A stretch of 64,000 nucleotides of DNA from Centroberyx gerrardi. Taxonomy: Eukaryota; Chordata; Actinopteri; Beryciformes; Berycidae. The DNA lies in the NCBI RefSeq assembly GCF_048128805.1, contig NC_136019.1, positions 16,185,881 through 16,249,880 of the forward strand, in the 5' to 3' direction. The notes beneath the pieces are model-generated. The model saw only the letters and a program-made list of their open reading frames with translations. It was not told the origin of the DNA and did not search any database. Shown one piece after another: positions 47,783-58,121 of the stretch (position 1 is the first letter of the stretch; every line of letters begins with the position of its first letter). The translations under genes were made by a program, and so were the position numbers.

Positions 47783-49185
47783 GGGCCTCATGTATAAACG
47801 TTGCGCACGTACAAAAAGGTTGCGTACGCTGGTTTTCACGCACACGTCGGGATGTATAAAAATGAACTTGACGTGAGAATGTGCGGGCCGTCCCGCAAAC
47901 TTTAGACCACGCGTACGCACATTTGTCTGGCTTTGTCAGTTGGCGACGCCAAACTACAAAGTAGTGAAACTCTCCAAATGTTTCAAAATAACGTTTTCAC
48001 TCAATTCACTGCGCTATATCTATGAAGTAGTCTATGAAAAACAAGAATTATTTCCGCTGATACACCATAATAGTTTGGTTATTTATGTGGATAATGTTTA
48101 AGATTAGAAAGGCCAAAACCCATCTGGCATTGTCATTTTCAATTGTTAGTTCCTCCAACACTGGAGGAAAATGCTATTTTTTCCTCTTTCCATAACTTTT
48201 CCTAAATATAAGGGTTTTAAATGAATGAAAAAAGCCACTCAGGAAATAGATACAGGCACTCTCCGCTATATTGCCGCGTTGGTTTGTGTGAATGTACGTC
48301 TCTCTCTCCTCCGGCTCGCATAGGTCTGACTTATTGAGCGCAATGAAAACCTAGTGAAACTAATTTCCCACAGATGACATCAGGCCTTACTCACAATGCC
48401 AAAACCAAGATCGCCAGTAAACTGGACAGTTTTCTTTGTTTATGTGACATGGAGATGTTAACGCACGTCGGGGACTGTACAGTTGCCGAGGTGCACAGAG
48501 ATCCATGGTACACAGGAGGCGAGGCGCACAGATCCATCTCTCCTGGGAAGAAAACGCAGTGTCGGGTGGGCAAATGCACTTGGAATAAGTCCTGGAACAG
48601 CTGTGTGATGTCCAAACGATTTGTGTGTAGTACCTGCTCACACAAACCACCGAAGCTGTGCGCTGACTGCGGGACTGAACGGTAAGAAAGGAAAGGCCAC
48701 CCGTGCGTAAAACTAAAAAAAAATAGTGTAGAAAAAAATGCCACAAATGGAAAAGCACATTGCCATATTTGGAGCGGACATGTCACATTATATGGTTTTG
48801 TTTTTAATCTTTGAATCAGTTCAATTGTGCAATTTTACCTTTATTTACAAAAACACTGCATGCGTAAAAGCACATTGGAAATATTTGGAGAGGGGAGCAC
48901 TGAACACAGGCACATTCACCATCGTTTTTGACAAGAAGGTGACAAGAGGGGCGTATTTATAGTCATTTCCATAGTTAATTGTGGGAGGAGACAAGGCGGG
49001 GTGAGAGGCTTGTGCATGTGCGCTCAATTTCACGTTGATTGGGATGTATAAAGGAAAGGTGCGCAGGACCTGGCGTGCGCACGGTTTTATACATCTGAAA
49101 ATTTCTGTGCATAAGTACTTTTCAAGTTTTGTAAGTACGGCATCTTTCAGTATGAAATCTACGCAGTCTTTTATACATGAGGCCC
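47783..49185. mobile_element. 1.4 kb DNA transposon, GGGCCTCATGTATAAA ends, CAG target duplication
   Basis: Perfect 16 bp terminal inverted repeats (GGGCCTCATGTATAAA at the left, TTTATACATGAGGCCC at the right) are flanked by CAG on both sides (47780-47782 and 49186-49188). A 3 bp duplication is the habit of PIF/Harbinger-type elements, so I lean that way. The left subterminal part has repeated GTACGC and TGCGCAC words. One short frame inside (48374-48685) has a Cys-rich end. No complete transposase is present. Confidence 0.8.
48374..48685 (+). CDS. Small Cys-rich reading frame inside the transposon, function unknown
   Basis: A 103-residue frame from ATG (48374) to TAA. Its last 45 residues carry a Cys pattern (CRVGKC, CVMSKRFVCSTC, KPPKLCADC) that looks like a small zinc-binding tail such as ends some DNA transposases, for example the Cys-rich C-terminus of piggyBac-type proteins. 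The N-terminal half has no recognised motif. It is probably a fragment of the transposon's own gene. Expression is uncertain. Confidence 0.35.
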   Translation: MTSGLTHNAKTKIASKLDSFLCLCDMEMLTHVGDCTVAEVHRDPWYTGGEAHRSISPGKKTQCRVGKCTWNKSWNSCVMSKRFVCSTCSHKPPKLCADCGTER

Positions 49186-49818
49186 CAGATCTATTTTGTG
49201 CAAAATAACTGACAGTAAAGTGAAAATTCTCACTGTGCATGTGTTAAAGGCCAATCCCTGACTCCTGTGACGGCAATGCCTCATCCATCTCTACTCCACC
49301 TCTGAAACACTGATGCCAGTTTGGCAACCATTTTCTATTTTTCCCCCACTCATGTGACTTTTCTGCTTTTTTAGGGGGTTGAGTATCTCTTATTTATTTT
49401 TCATTTGTTTCTTGTCTGACAATGAGACTTTTATTTCTGCAGATTACGTATGCTGCATGATATGTTGGAGATTTTGCTGACTTGTGTGCACATATAGTTT
49501 GATATTATAATAATATATAGGTTAAGTTACCAGTAGTGTTAAGCTTGTAGACTTTCAAATAGGAGACAAGTTGACATTCTGCTCATGGTTGGCACCACTA
49601 ACAAATGTTGGCCTTGTCAAGCTAGAGCACGATGTAGGATTTTCTTCTGAAATGTGACTTTTTCTTCCTGACACACCTGCACCATGGTTTTGGATTTGCA
49701 AATGCTTCTCCAATTCTAAGGATAGTAGACTTGACAAAGCTCAAAGCTGCATCGCCATTAGCAAGTGACAGGGGTGACATGAGGTTAACTTATATTGTTT
49801 AACTTATCTTCTGTAGAT

Positions 49819-50134
49819 CAGTGGTTCTCAACCTGGGTGTCGGGACCCCCCCAGAGATAATTCTGGGGGGGTCGCGAGATGATTTATGGGGTATGAAAAC
49901 AACATATTTCCATACAAATTTATTTCTTTGATTTTTTTGGCTACTTTTTGCTTTTTTCCTGTGAAATACTGAATAGTTTTCAGCTTCTTGGGCTCCTCTG
50001 ATAATCAAACAATCTGAAAACACAAAATCATTCTTTAGTTGAACTGTTCAACACCATATGGACGCCTTCTTGGGGTCACAAGCAGGCATCGGTTTATTTT
50101 AAGGGTCACAAGCCAAAAAGGTTGAGAACCAGTG
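49819..50134. mobile_element. 316 bp hAT non-autonomous element (CAGTGGTTCTCAACCT ends)
   Basis: The left end CAGTGGTTCTCAACCTGG and right end AAGGTTGAGAACCAGTG are the well-known hAT (Charlie-like) termini. Flanking CTGTAGAT and CTCTAGGT agree at 6 of 8 positions and fit an 8 bp hAT target duplication centred on CTAG. The interior is non-coding. Confidence 0.85.
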
Positions 50135-50212
50135 CTCTAGGTGAGGATCATTACTTTATCATTTCCATTTTGTTTAACAATGACCTGGAGGTAATGAGAG
50201 AAACGTTTTAGG

Positions 50213-50218
50213 AATAAA
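50213..50218 (+). promoter_or_regulatory. AATAAA poly(A) signal, candidate tdrd7 end
   Basis: GGAATAAAGTT on the plus strand, about 80 bp after the hAT element and facing the cabp4 poly(A) signal. Confidence 0.4.
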
Positions 50219-50334
50219 GTTAACTTAATAAGTTTCAGTGTGGTCACTTTATTCACTGAGTTGTGTCATGGTTGACTAGTGTGTCATGTTGCTTCAGCCA
50301 AAGGTAAGCTTGAAAAACTCACAGTTTTGGTTTC

Positions 50335-50340
50335 TTTATT
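50335..50340 (-). promoter_or_regulatory. AATAAA poly(A) signal for the CaBP4-like gene
   Basis: TTTATT on the plus strand, about 240 bp downstream of the stop codon at 50579. It implies a short 3' UTR. Confidence 0.55.
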
Positions 50341-50578
50341 AAAATAGCAAAATATTTCAATCTTATTTACACATCATATCACTGCAAAAAGTCCATGTAT
50401 CTACCAGAAAAACACAAATACCACTATTAACTCTGTTCACACATTGATTGCAGAGTTAGGCACACATGTTGTCGAAGCCTATACCTACAGTACAGACACA
50501 AGTTACCAAATGGTGGGTATATGCATAGAAAGACTGTATGTGTATGATTCAGAAGTATTGCCAAAGTCCTTTCAGCAG

Positions 50579-53500
50579 CTAGCGAATGGAGAGCATCATC
50601 ACAAACTCTGAAGAGAAGACAAGACAAAACAGAATGCGTCAGGTCAATACACCAAGTTTATCTGACAAAAGAGGTGTGTTAATGAATCTGTCTAGTGTCG
50701 AACTGTGTTGATGTGTGTGCTGCTGCTTCTCACCTTCAAAGTCAATGCTGCCATCTGCATTGATATCCAACTCCTTGAGGATCTCCTCCAGTTCTCCTTT
50801 CTTCAGCTTCTCCCCCAGCAGGGTCTTGACCGCCTCCTTCATCTCCTCCTGGTTGATCTTCCCGTCTCCATCCACGTCGAACTGAGAGAGGGATGGGGTG
50901 GGAAGAGATAATTGGATGAAAATCGGAGGAAGTCTTTAAGTCAAAGTGTAAAATGTCTAAGTCAGAGAGCAGTGTCTGGAGAGAATATGAAAGGAAATCT
51001 TGCAGCAGGGCTTCCGTTAACTCCTATCATCATCATCCATCTAATTCATTCTAATTAATTGATCAACCCATATTTACATTCATTGACTGACATGCATAAA
51101 ACCTGATTTCCCTTCTTTTTAGGCCCAGTATGCCAGTTCACATAAAAATTCATCTGATTCATCCATTCTCACATCTGCATTAAGTAACTAGATGGATTCC
51201 TTCTTTAAACAACTGACTGACCTGTACAAAGGCTGATTGGAGCTCTTTGAGTCCTAACATGTCAGCAGTCTCTCCCATCATCCTGGGTCCCATCAGCTCA
51301 ATAAAGTCATCAAAGTCCATTAACCCGCCCACTGTGGAGAGGAAAGAAGACAGGGGCCAGGAAATGGAGGAAAAGAGTGTTCAGTGACACAAATAAGCAA
51401 ACAAAAAAAATCTGCATTTTGTTTTATGTGCGCTGACAGATCCACTCTGGTCCAGCATTGAAGGGGTCTGGGATAATACTTCTAGGAAGGAAAAATTAGA
51501 GCATTTTTTACATGAATTTCCACTTTTTAGACAACGTTCACCATTTTAGACCGAAAATCCCAAATGAACATATTTTGAATAAGATTTGTGGCAGAAGAAT
51601 ATGAGTAAAAAAAATAAAGGGGGGTGAATACTTTTACTGTAGACTGCCATCCCTCTCTCTGCTATGGTTCACTTGATCTCGACATAATCTTTTTTTGTAA
51701 CAAACAGGTTCCGTGTCAACGACTCACTCCTCATCTTGATCTGCTGTACTATCTCCAGCAGCTCCATCTCTGTGGGCATGTATCCCATGGTCCTCATGCA
51801 TTCAGCCACATCCTTGTAGTTCAGGTAGCCATCTTGGTCGTAGTCAAACTCCTTGAAGGCCTCTGACAGCTCTGTGAGAAAGGTCAGGGGGTCAGGGAGA
51901 GGATGACCGTTCCAGGAGTGGTTTATCAGGGCAAACTGGCTGAGGTTTATGCCACTGCATGTGTGTGCACCTGTTTTCTGTAATATTTCAGCGTTCAAAT
52001 CTGGGCTCAGAGCTTTAGGCTTACTGACATTCATAGTGATCTATTAATATATAATGATACTTTGAAATGAGCATTGACCTGTGGCTGTGATACTCACCAT
52101 CCAACTCAGCCTGAGCCAATTCTCTGTCCTGCAGAAAGACAACAAAACAAATGTGTTGAGACAAGAGGGACAGACAAGAATGACTGTTGACAGCAATGAG
52201 CAAATGCACACACACACATACTAGGAATGTATCAACAAGTGAATAACTCAACATTTATGAATCACAATACAATGCTCCACACTGGAAAAATATTAAATAT
52301 TTTTAAGTTTAATCCACGAAGTGTTTTGGCAGTCTCTTCATCTGGTTAAGCCTAATGAATTGTGGCATTAAGCCTCAAGTAATGAGCTATTAATACTGCA
52401 GTCACACCAGGCTTAGTCTCTGGGAGGCTAACCACCTACCTACTGCTGGCTTAACACACACACACACACGCACACACATGCACACAAACATGCACAGTAA
52501 TAGCAGTACTGAAAGATCAGGAACTAAGCTGTAAGCAGGCAATGATTTCCACCTGACTTCTGAGACTATTCTATTCTACCTGATCTTTCAATGTCTAATG
52601 TCTAAGCAAAATGGTTTTTTTTTATTTACAATGCTTGTAGTTTTGTGTGCAGCAGCTGTATCTAGGAAGTTATACACAGTCGATCACATTTGCGACCAAT
52701 TTTTGATGTTGAATGCTTCTATTGCACATATTTTACATAATAAATTGCATTTGGAACCATTTCTAGACAGAGTAAACTCAGTCCTATCACACCCCATGGT
52801 TATCATTATGAGTTTAAGATCAAGATGTTTTAAATTGTCAGAGAGGAAAAGCTGTTTATGTTCAGCTGTAAAACAAATTTTTTTTTAAAACAAACACAAA
52901 TTTGTGTTGAAAATAAGTCTGTCCAAACTCGATAGGAGTGAGAGAATTGGTTTAAAAAGTAGAAAACCAATCACAATTCTTATGAAGTAGATTCAGTCAC
53001 TGCAGCGTTGGCTGCTCTGACCCTTATAGGGCTTTGCAGTTATAGGTCAAAGGTCACAGGGTCAGGAACCACAATAGCCAAGAAGATGTTCAGTTTTGTC
53101 AAGTCTATTCCAGTTATATCCTCGAATCACAAAATGGGGGTGAGTGGGCCATCTACCAATCAAGCTGCAAGCTTTGGGTCCCGTCTTTGGTCCACTCTGT
53201 TATTTTAGGTCTGTCATTTGCAATACCTGGAAACCCCAAAGAGTTCCTAGAGGTTTCTATTCATATCAGCTGTATACGTACCGCCCCGAAGACGCTGTTG
53301 AGCACGGAGTTGTACACCTTGTTCATGCTGTCAGTGTTTTTCTTGGACTTCTTTGACGATTTCTTGGGTGCATCAGAGATGGATTCTGATGAGGACTCCT
53401 TAGCCATGGCAGAGTTTGGGGCGTCATCTTTACTGCAAGGTGGAAAATAAAGTGATAAAAGGCACTGGGGAAAATGTGCACATCCAACAGCTCAAGGAAG

Positions 53501-53835
53501 ACAAGAAGAAGAGTTGGAAGAATTGGAAACTTCACTACTTCAGACCAATGAGCCTAAGGTCAATTCCTGCCTTTGTGTTTTACACTTCTTAACATGTTTT
53601 CCTAGGGTCACTAGCTTGGTTGTGGGCATTCAAAGGCCACATAGGCTCTCTGCAAAGGTTAGCTACACCTCCTGAAATTGTTACTGTGTCACACTCACAG
53701 AAAGATACACAAATACAGTGAGAATCATACACAGGTATGAATCTAATCTTACCCGTTTGCTGACCCAGCAGAAGCAGCAGAGGTGACAGAGTTGACAGAT
53801 GTTGTGGAGGGGGTCCTCTCCCTTGCCTGGGACAT
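50579..53835 (-). CDS. cabp4: CaBP-family EF-hand calcium-binding protein, most like CaBP4 (231 aa)
   Basis: Calmodulin-like regulator. CaBP4 in mammals binds Cav1.4 channels at photoreceptor synapses. Exons, right to left, are 53835-53753, 53432-53282, 52128-52098, 51871-51728, 51331-51222, 50881-50734 and 50607-50579. They total 696 nt and phases fit throughout. Residues 1-65 are Ser/Thr/Lys-rich ([10 protein letters not shown]) and of low complexity, followed by [15 protein letters not shown] as in CaBP4. EF1 loop is residues 98-109 ([12 protein letters not shown]), EF2 is degenerate and shortened ([14 protein letters not shown]), EF3 is 175-186 ([12 protein letters not shown]) and EF4 is 212-223 ([12 protein letters not shown]). 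The block [16 protein letters not shown] is diagnostic of CaBP1-5, while QQIKMRMGG and the end FVMMLS favour CaBP4 over CaBP1, 2 and 5. EF1 has Asp at loop position 12 where Glu is usual. CaBP identity is near certain; the CaBP4 assignment is less so. Confidence 0.88.
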
Positions 53836-55343
53836 CCTATGGGTGAACACAGGCACAGGTCATGTATCTAAAGGGAACATTCACGCCAAAGCAGAAACTG
53901 CATGTGTTAGTTCTAGACAGGGAGATACTGCTTTGGACATGCTAAAGAAATATGTTCAAAAACCTCTATCTAGCTAGAAGATGATATTACAGTTGTGTCC
54001 AACATCTTAAATGTGACACCAATTACTTTACCTTTACTTTACCCTGCAATTTCCTTACCTTAACTCCCTCTCCTGAACGGTGAGAAATGAAAACAACAAA
54101 GAAGTCGAGCAACGCGGCCCTGCTCGTCCTCGTTCCACTAGTGTTGTGAATGATTGCGAAGTGTCATCCTGCTCTCCTGGCCTCTCCTCCTCCCTGTTTT
54201 CCTTCCCCTCTAGACCTCCTTCCATCAGAGAGGCTTAACAGGTAATTACCTGGCTGAACGTGCAGCCAGAGATTAGAAAGCAAAACGTGTAGCGGCTATG
54301 TGACTGATTTGACTTTAGAGGTCACTTGCTGACCTAATTAGCTATCTTAATAAACAGCAAGGAAATTCTAATCAAAAATATATCTTTCACAACAGTTTCT
54401 GATCATCATGAGCTAGTGCATTTTCTTTCACTCTGTTCAGTTACTGGCCACAGGCATCTGCCATGAGAGTGTCTAGTGTGTACAGTGTGTACGCTATATT
54501 GACAAAAACAACATTTTTGGACTGGAAAGTGGACCTCAGAACCAGCAGGAGCTCAAGGCCACACCAGCCATCACAGCTACAGAACACCACGGGACACAGG
54601 AAATAACATCAGAGGTTCCACCCAGTCACCCTCTGTAGTTGGTAGAGAAAAAGGTTCAACTCGAGTGATGCGTCAGGGGTCTTCAGAAACTGCTTTTTTG
54701 GCTAAAATGAGACCCTGTGCAGCCCTGTGCAGCCACAGGCACAGTGGTTGACCAGTGGAACATAACTGCAACTTTAAAGAAAGAGTGCAATCAGTGGAAG
54801 GGTTTACTGAGTGAGCAAGTCCGCTTAGAACAATCCCAGGATCCTCCAGTGGACTTGGCACAGCATGAGACACCAAGTGCTGAGCAGGTTGATGTATTAT
54901 TCTGTGGTAGATCTATGATGACTGGCAACACAACATGAATTCAAACTTTTCTTCACTCAGAGGAGTAGCCAGTCAGCTCTTAAAAGGAGACTCACTGCTG
55001 TGTTGTGTAGCCTATACTCTGCTTACTTGACTAACTACGAGACTGGCAAATAACATTTCCACAAGTTGCAAAACGGCACAGAAATAAACAATGGAAAGAG
55101 ATATATGTAGAAAACTAATGTTGAAGCTGCTGTTGAATGGATTGGAAAATTTGTATCAGTTATTTATAACCCTAACCCTAATCGCTATTGGGAGTTATGG
55201 TGTGTCTGTTGTGCACAAGTGTTTATCTTCCTTTAAAATATGTATCTGCTATATGATATCACTCGCTTCCCAAACCCAAGTTGGCCTAAGCTAGTTTCAA
55301 CCAGCTTTCGACACATAGGCCATACGTAACCGCCCCACCCCCC

Positions 55344-55388
<45 letters not shown>

Positions 55389-57000
55389 TAGTAGTAACGT
55401 AAAATAGTCGTAAGTGTTTAGCCAATTTGCATGCTGTTTCCTTTTGCTGGCATTGGAATTGGTAGGTTGTTAAAACATAATTTGGAATAACGTGTGCCTA
55501 TTTCTGGCGGAATGACCGGGTGATGAACTGAAGACAGCTCTTTGGAGTTTACTGGACGAGTTTTTGACTTGGCCCTTCGCCTCTCGAAGTTCATCATCCC
55601 AGGTGAAGTCTGCTGCCGAAGAGGTCAAGAACTGTAGCATATTTAGCTTAGCTTAACTTGGTATTGCAAACGGTTTTATGAGGCTACCGCTATATTGTAA
55701 CTGTGATTTTATATGACCACTTGACTTTAGTTGATTGTCCTAATTGACGGGGACTATTTTATCGTTGCGTAACGTCGGTAGCCATGGGCCTTTTTTTTTT
55801 TTTTTAGCAGGCCACAAGTGAAAATTGAACGTGTTGTGGATGACATCATGCAGGCAAAGAAAATGTCAACAGGTGGTTGCACTCCACAACAGTCGCAATT
55901 GGCCTCCTCTGCTCTTTGAAAAGGACTGACAAGAAAATGTAGGAGCAAATGGCCCGCGGCGCCCCTAATTATTAATTGAATTGAGGTGTGCGCAAGCAGA
56001 AGACGCCGTCGAGATACAGTCCTACCGCAAAATGCAAAGTAGCCTATAGAATGTAAACAAAAACAAGTGCAAAGAAAGCGATAGTTAACATAAGATCTTA
56101 TTTGAGATTGCTCCTTTTGATTTCATTTGACTTGTAAAGGTCTTGATGTATGTATTTGAGTTTACTTGTTCGAAGCCACGCCAAGCCACATCAAGACATC
56201 AACACATTGTGAGTAACCGCCTTCACATGAAAGCCAATACAATTTTGGTCATTAAATGAAGCCCAAATATTCATGTGACGGAGAATCGTTCAATTAATTG
56301 TCGTCGATCCCAATAAATGGGTCAAGATACGTGAGTTGTGCATCAGGTGCATGATAAGGTGGCCTATGGGTGCAGTTACTTTGATTCTCCACCAGCTGGC
56401 GCCAAAGAGCAATTTGTGACATGGAATGGGCCGAATAATACATTTTTAATCTATAAACAATTTAGTTCGCATACCTCGCTCTGTGTTGTCGCTTTGTTTG
56501 TTTTTGCATGCTATCCTTACTAATTTCCCCCTTCTGTAGAATCAGTGGTTGTTTAACAGGCTGTGTATCCAGCTGCTGACAATTTTTCAGAAACGAAATA
56601 GAATTTCTATCTTTCTGCTGGCGTTCAAGTAAATGAAAAGGGGGATAATATTCGAGACTATTTTAATTGAGAGGGACTCTGTTTAATGTTGCTGTAGAGA
56701 AAACTATTGACGTTTAATTCCTCAGTACTTCCTTTGACGCTGCATCAAGTTGTAGGCATATGGATGTTGTGTCACCGAAACGTCACTACGTACTCGACGT
56801 GGAAAAGCTCAATACGGAAGTTGAAACATTTGTAACCAGTGACAGTCAAAGTCACGCAATAAAACATTTTCTGACCCGGTAGAAGGCATTAGGCCAATTT
56901 ATTAGTCTTAGTCTATTATAATTATTAGATTTACATTGGTATAATTGACTAACACGGCGAAAAAACTATTCCTGGAGTAACGGCACCACGTGACATTCCA
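53836..57000. other. Intergenic region upstream of the CaBP4-like gene
   Basis: No coding exon was recognised. Upstream non-coding exons and the promoter of the CaBP4-like gene probably lie within its first kilobase, but I could not place them. A 40 bp CA tract lies at 55347-55386 and a T-run near 55790. An ACCCTAACCCTAA word near 55168 is too short to be telomere-derived. Confidence 0.5.
55347..55386. repeat. (CA)n microsatellite
   Basis: About 20 CA units in the intergenic region. Confidence 0.95.
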
Positions 57001-57005
57001 GCCAA

Positions 57006-57057
57006 CAGATACAGCACGGCAATGCATGATGGGAAAGTAGAATGAAATACAATATTA
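57006..57057 (+). promoter_or_regulatory. snRNA distal element with ZNF143/Staf-like site, copy 1
   Basis: Read on the minus strand, 57040-57017 gives CTACTTTCCCATCATGCATT followed by GCCG. This agrees closely with the vertebrate ZNF143/Staf site (core TTCCCATCATGCATTG-like). It lies about 190-215 bp upstream of the U1 start at 57230, the normal place of an snRNA distal sequence element. A half-match to the octamer (AATGCATG) follows near 57092. Confidence 0.7.
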
Positions 57058-57169
57058 AACCAAATAAAACGGACTTTGCTTTACATCTTAGTAATGCATG
57101 TAGTATATAAGCTTAATGATATTGTGACGGTACGTTGGTGTAAATATTGTGTGTCCAGTTAATTGCGGG

Positions 57170-57187
57170 CACCGTCCCGCAGACGTG
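57170..57187 (+). promoter_or_regulatory. Candidate PSE of the U1 snRNA gene
   Basis: CACCGTCCCGCAGACGTG occupies -60 to -43 relative to the U1 start. Position and the CACCGT core agree with vertebrate snRNA proximal sequence elements, and no TATA box follows, as expected for an RNA polymerase II snRNA gene. Confidence 0.5.
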
Positions 57188-57229
57188 CATGTGTCTGAAT
57201 GACCCCTCTGTGTCTGGCGTGTACAACTC

Positions 57230-57323
57230 ATACTTACCTGGCAGGGGAGATACCATGATCAAGAAGGTGGTTCACCCAGGGCGAGGCTCAGCCATTGCAC
57301 TCCGGTTGTGCTGACCCCTGCGA
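57230..57323 (+). ncRNA. U1 snRNA, 5' part only (nt 1-94)
   Basis: Starts ATACTTACCTGGCAGGGGAG, the 5' end of U1 whose ACTTACCTG pairs with 5' splice sites. It continues through stem-loop I (GATACCATGATCAAGAAGGT, the U1-70K site) and stem-loop II (GCCATTGCACTCCGGTTGTG, the U1A site) to GACCCCTGCGA. The changes from human U1 as I recall it resemble other lower-vertebrate U1 genes (GGTTCACCCAGGGCGAGGCT). After 57323 all similarity stops: stem-loop III, the Sm site and stem-loop IV are missing here. They occur about 800 bp away on the other strand (58194-58122). Without the Sm site this transcript could not form a snRNP. Confidence 0.92.
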
Positions 57324-57358
57324 ATGGGGGTGGGCCGTACCGTAGTGCAATTGTCTTG
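57324..57358 (-). repeat. Degenerate inverted copy of U1 stem-loop II right after the break
   Basis: On the minus strand 57356-57336 reads AATTGCACTACGGTACGGCC, beside the U1 stem-loop II word CATTGCACTCCGGTTGTG. Twelve of fourteen positions match in the core and similarity is weaker beyond it. With the intact sequence just upstream it can form a hairpin centred on the break point. This could be chance in part. Confidence 0.4.
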
Positions 57359-57883
57359 AACGTAATTGGTCTAAAGTCTACAGCACCTAAACTGAGCATG
57401 GCAGTGCAACATAGTGGTCAAACTATGTTGTGAGCACCAGAATGTTGTTATTAAAATAATCAGTATATAGATTTATAAATATAGTATATTCACCAAATAT
57501 ACAAAATATTGAGCACACTTACTCTTCATTTAGTGCCCTGATGAGGTGAATCCAGAAGAAAGCCATTATCCCTTATGGGTTTCTCTTATTATTCAATGTG
57601 TTTGTATATCATGTACCACTATTTACTGCGAGCACAGATGCCATTTTGTGTATCACTTTCTTTCATCATTTTTTGTGATGTGTGGTGTCACCCTACTAAA
57701 AGTGTAAGATGACAAAGTTAGATTCAACTATAATTCCATTTGAGCATTAACATTTGAGGGTTGTCTTAATATATATTTGTTTAATGATAGTACTAAGGAT
57801 CAAGGAAATGATTTTCAGGTAATATTTTATGTACTCTTCAGCAGAGCAGCGCCTAAAACTGCTGCCAAGCCATTTTAGGGAAA

Positions 57884-57935
57884 CTGATACAGCACGGCAA
57901 TGTATGATGGGAAAGTAGAATAAAATACAATAATA
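57884..57935 (+). promoter_or_regulatory. ZNF143/Staf-like element, copy 2
   Basis: GATACAGCACGGCAATGTAT followed by GATGGGAAAGTAGAATAAAA repeats 57008-57050 with about 90% identity in the same orientation, exactly 878 bp downstream (ZNF143-like core 57895-57918). The sequence on either side is not similar, so only this 50 bp block is shared. It lies about 200 bp left of the minus-strand U1 fragment. Confidence 0.75.
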
Positions 57936-58121
57936 TAGCATAACACTACTTACTATAAGCAATAACTTAAAGTGTATCGAATTATTTTGTTCATCATTCT
58001 CTTTAATAATACGCACTGTACCATAATTACAAGTACATGATACTATACCGTAGTTAAATACTACCACCCACAAAACAGTGAATGTCTTAGCTATATATTA
58101 TCTTTTTTTCCCACATGAATA

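Larger units (their letters stand above)
46392..50220 (+). other. tdrd7: tdrd7 3' UTR or downstream region, with two inserted transposons
   Basis: The first canonical AATAAA I find after the tdrd7 stop is at 50213-50218, so the 3' UTR may be about 3.8 kb long. It would include the elements at 47783-49185 and 49819-50134. An earlier end using a variant signal is equally possible. No separate gene was recognised here. Confidence 0.4.

Noticed and set aside
48845..49240. 131-codon minus-strand frame at the right end of the 1.4 kb transposon
   Set aside because: It crosses the terminal inverted repeat into flanking DNA and has no recognised motif.
54717..54938. 73-codon plus-strand frame
   Set aside because: No homology recognised, no splice sites or promoter, and unremarkable composition.
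55160..55178. Telomere-like AACCCTAACCCTAA
   Set aside because: Only two units, expected by chance in a window of this size.
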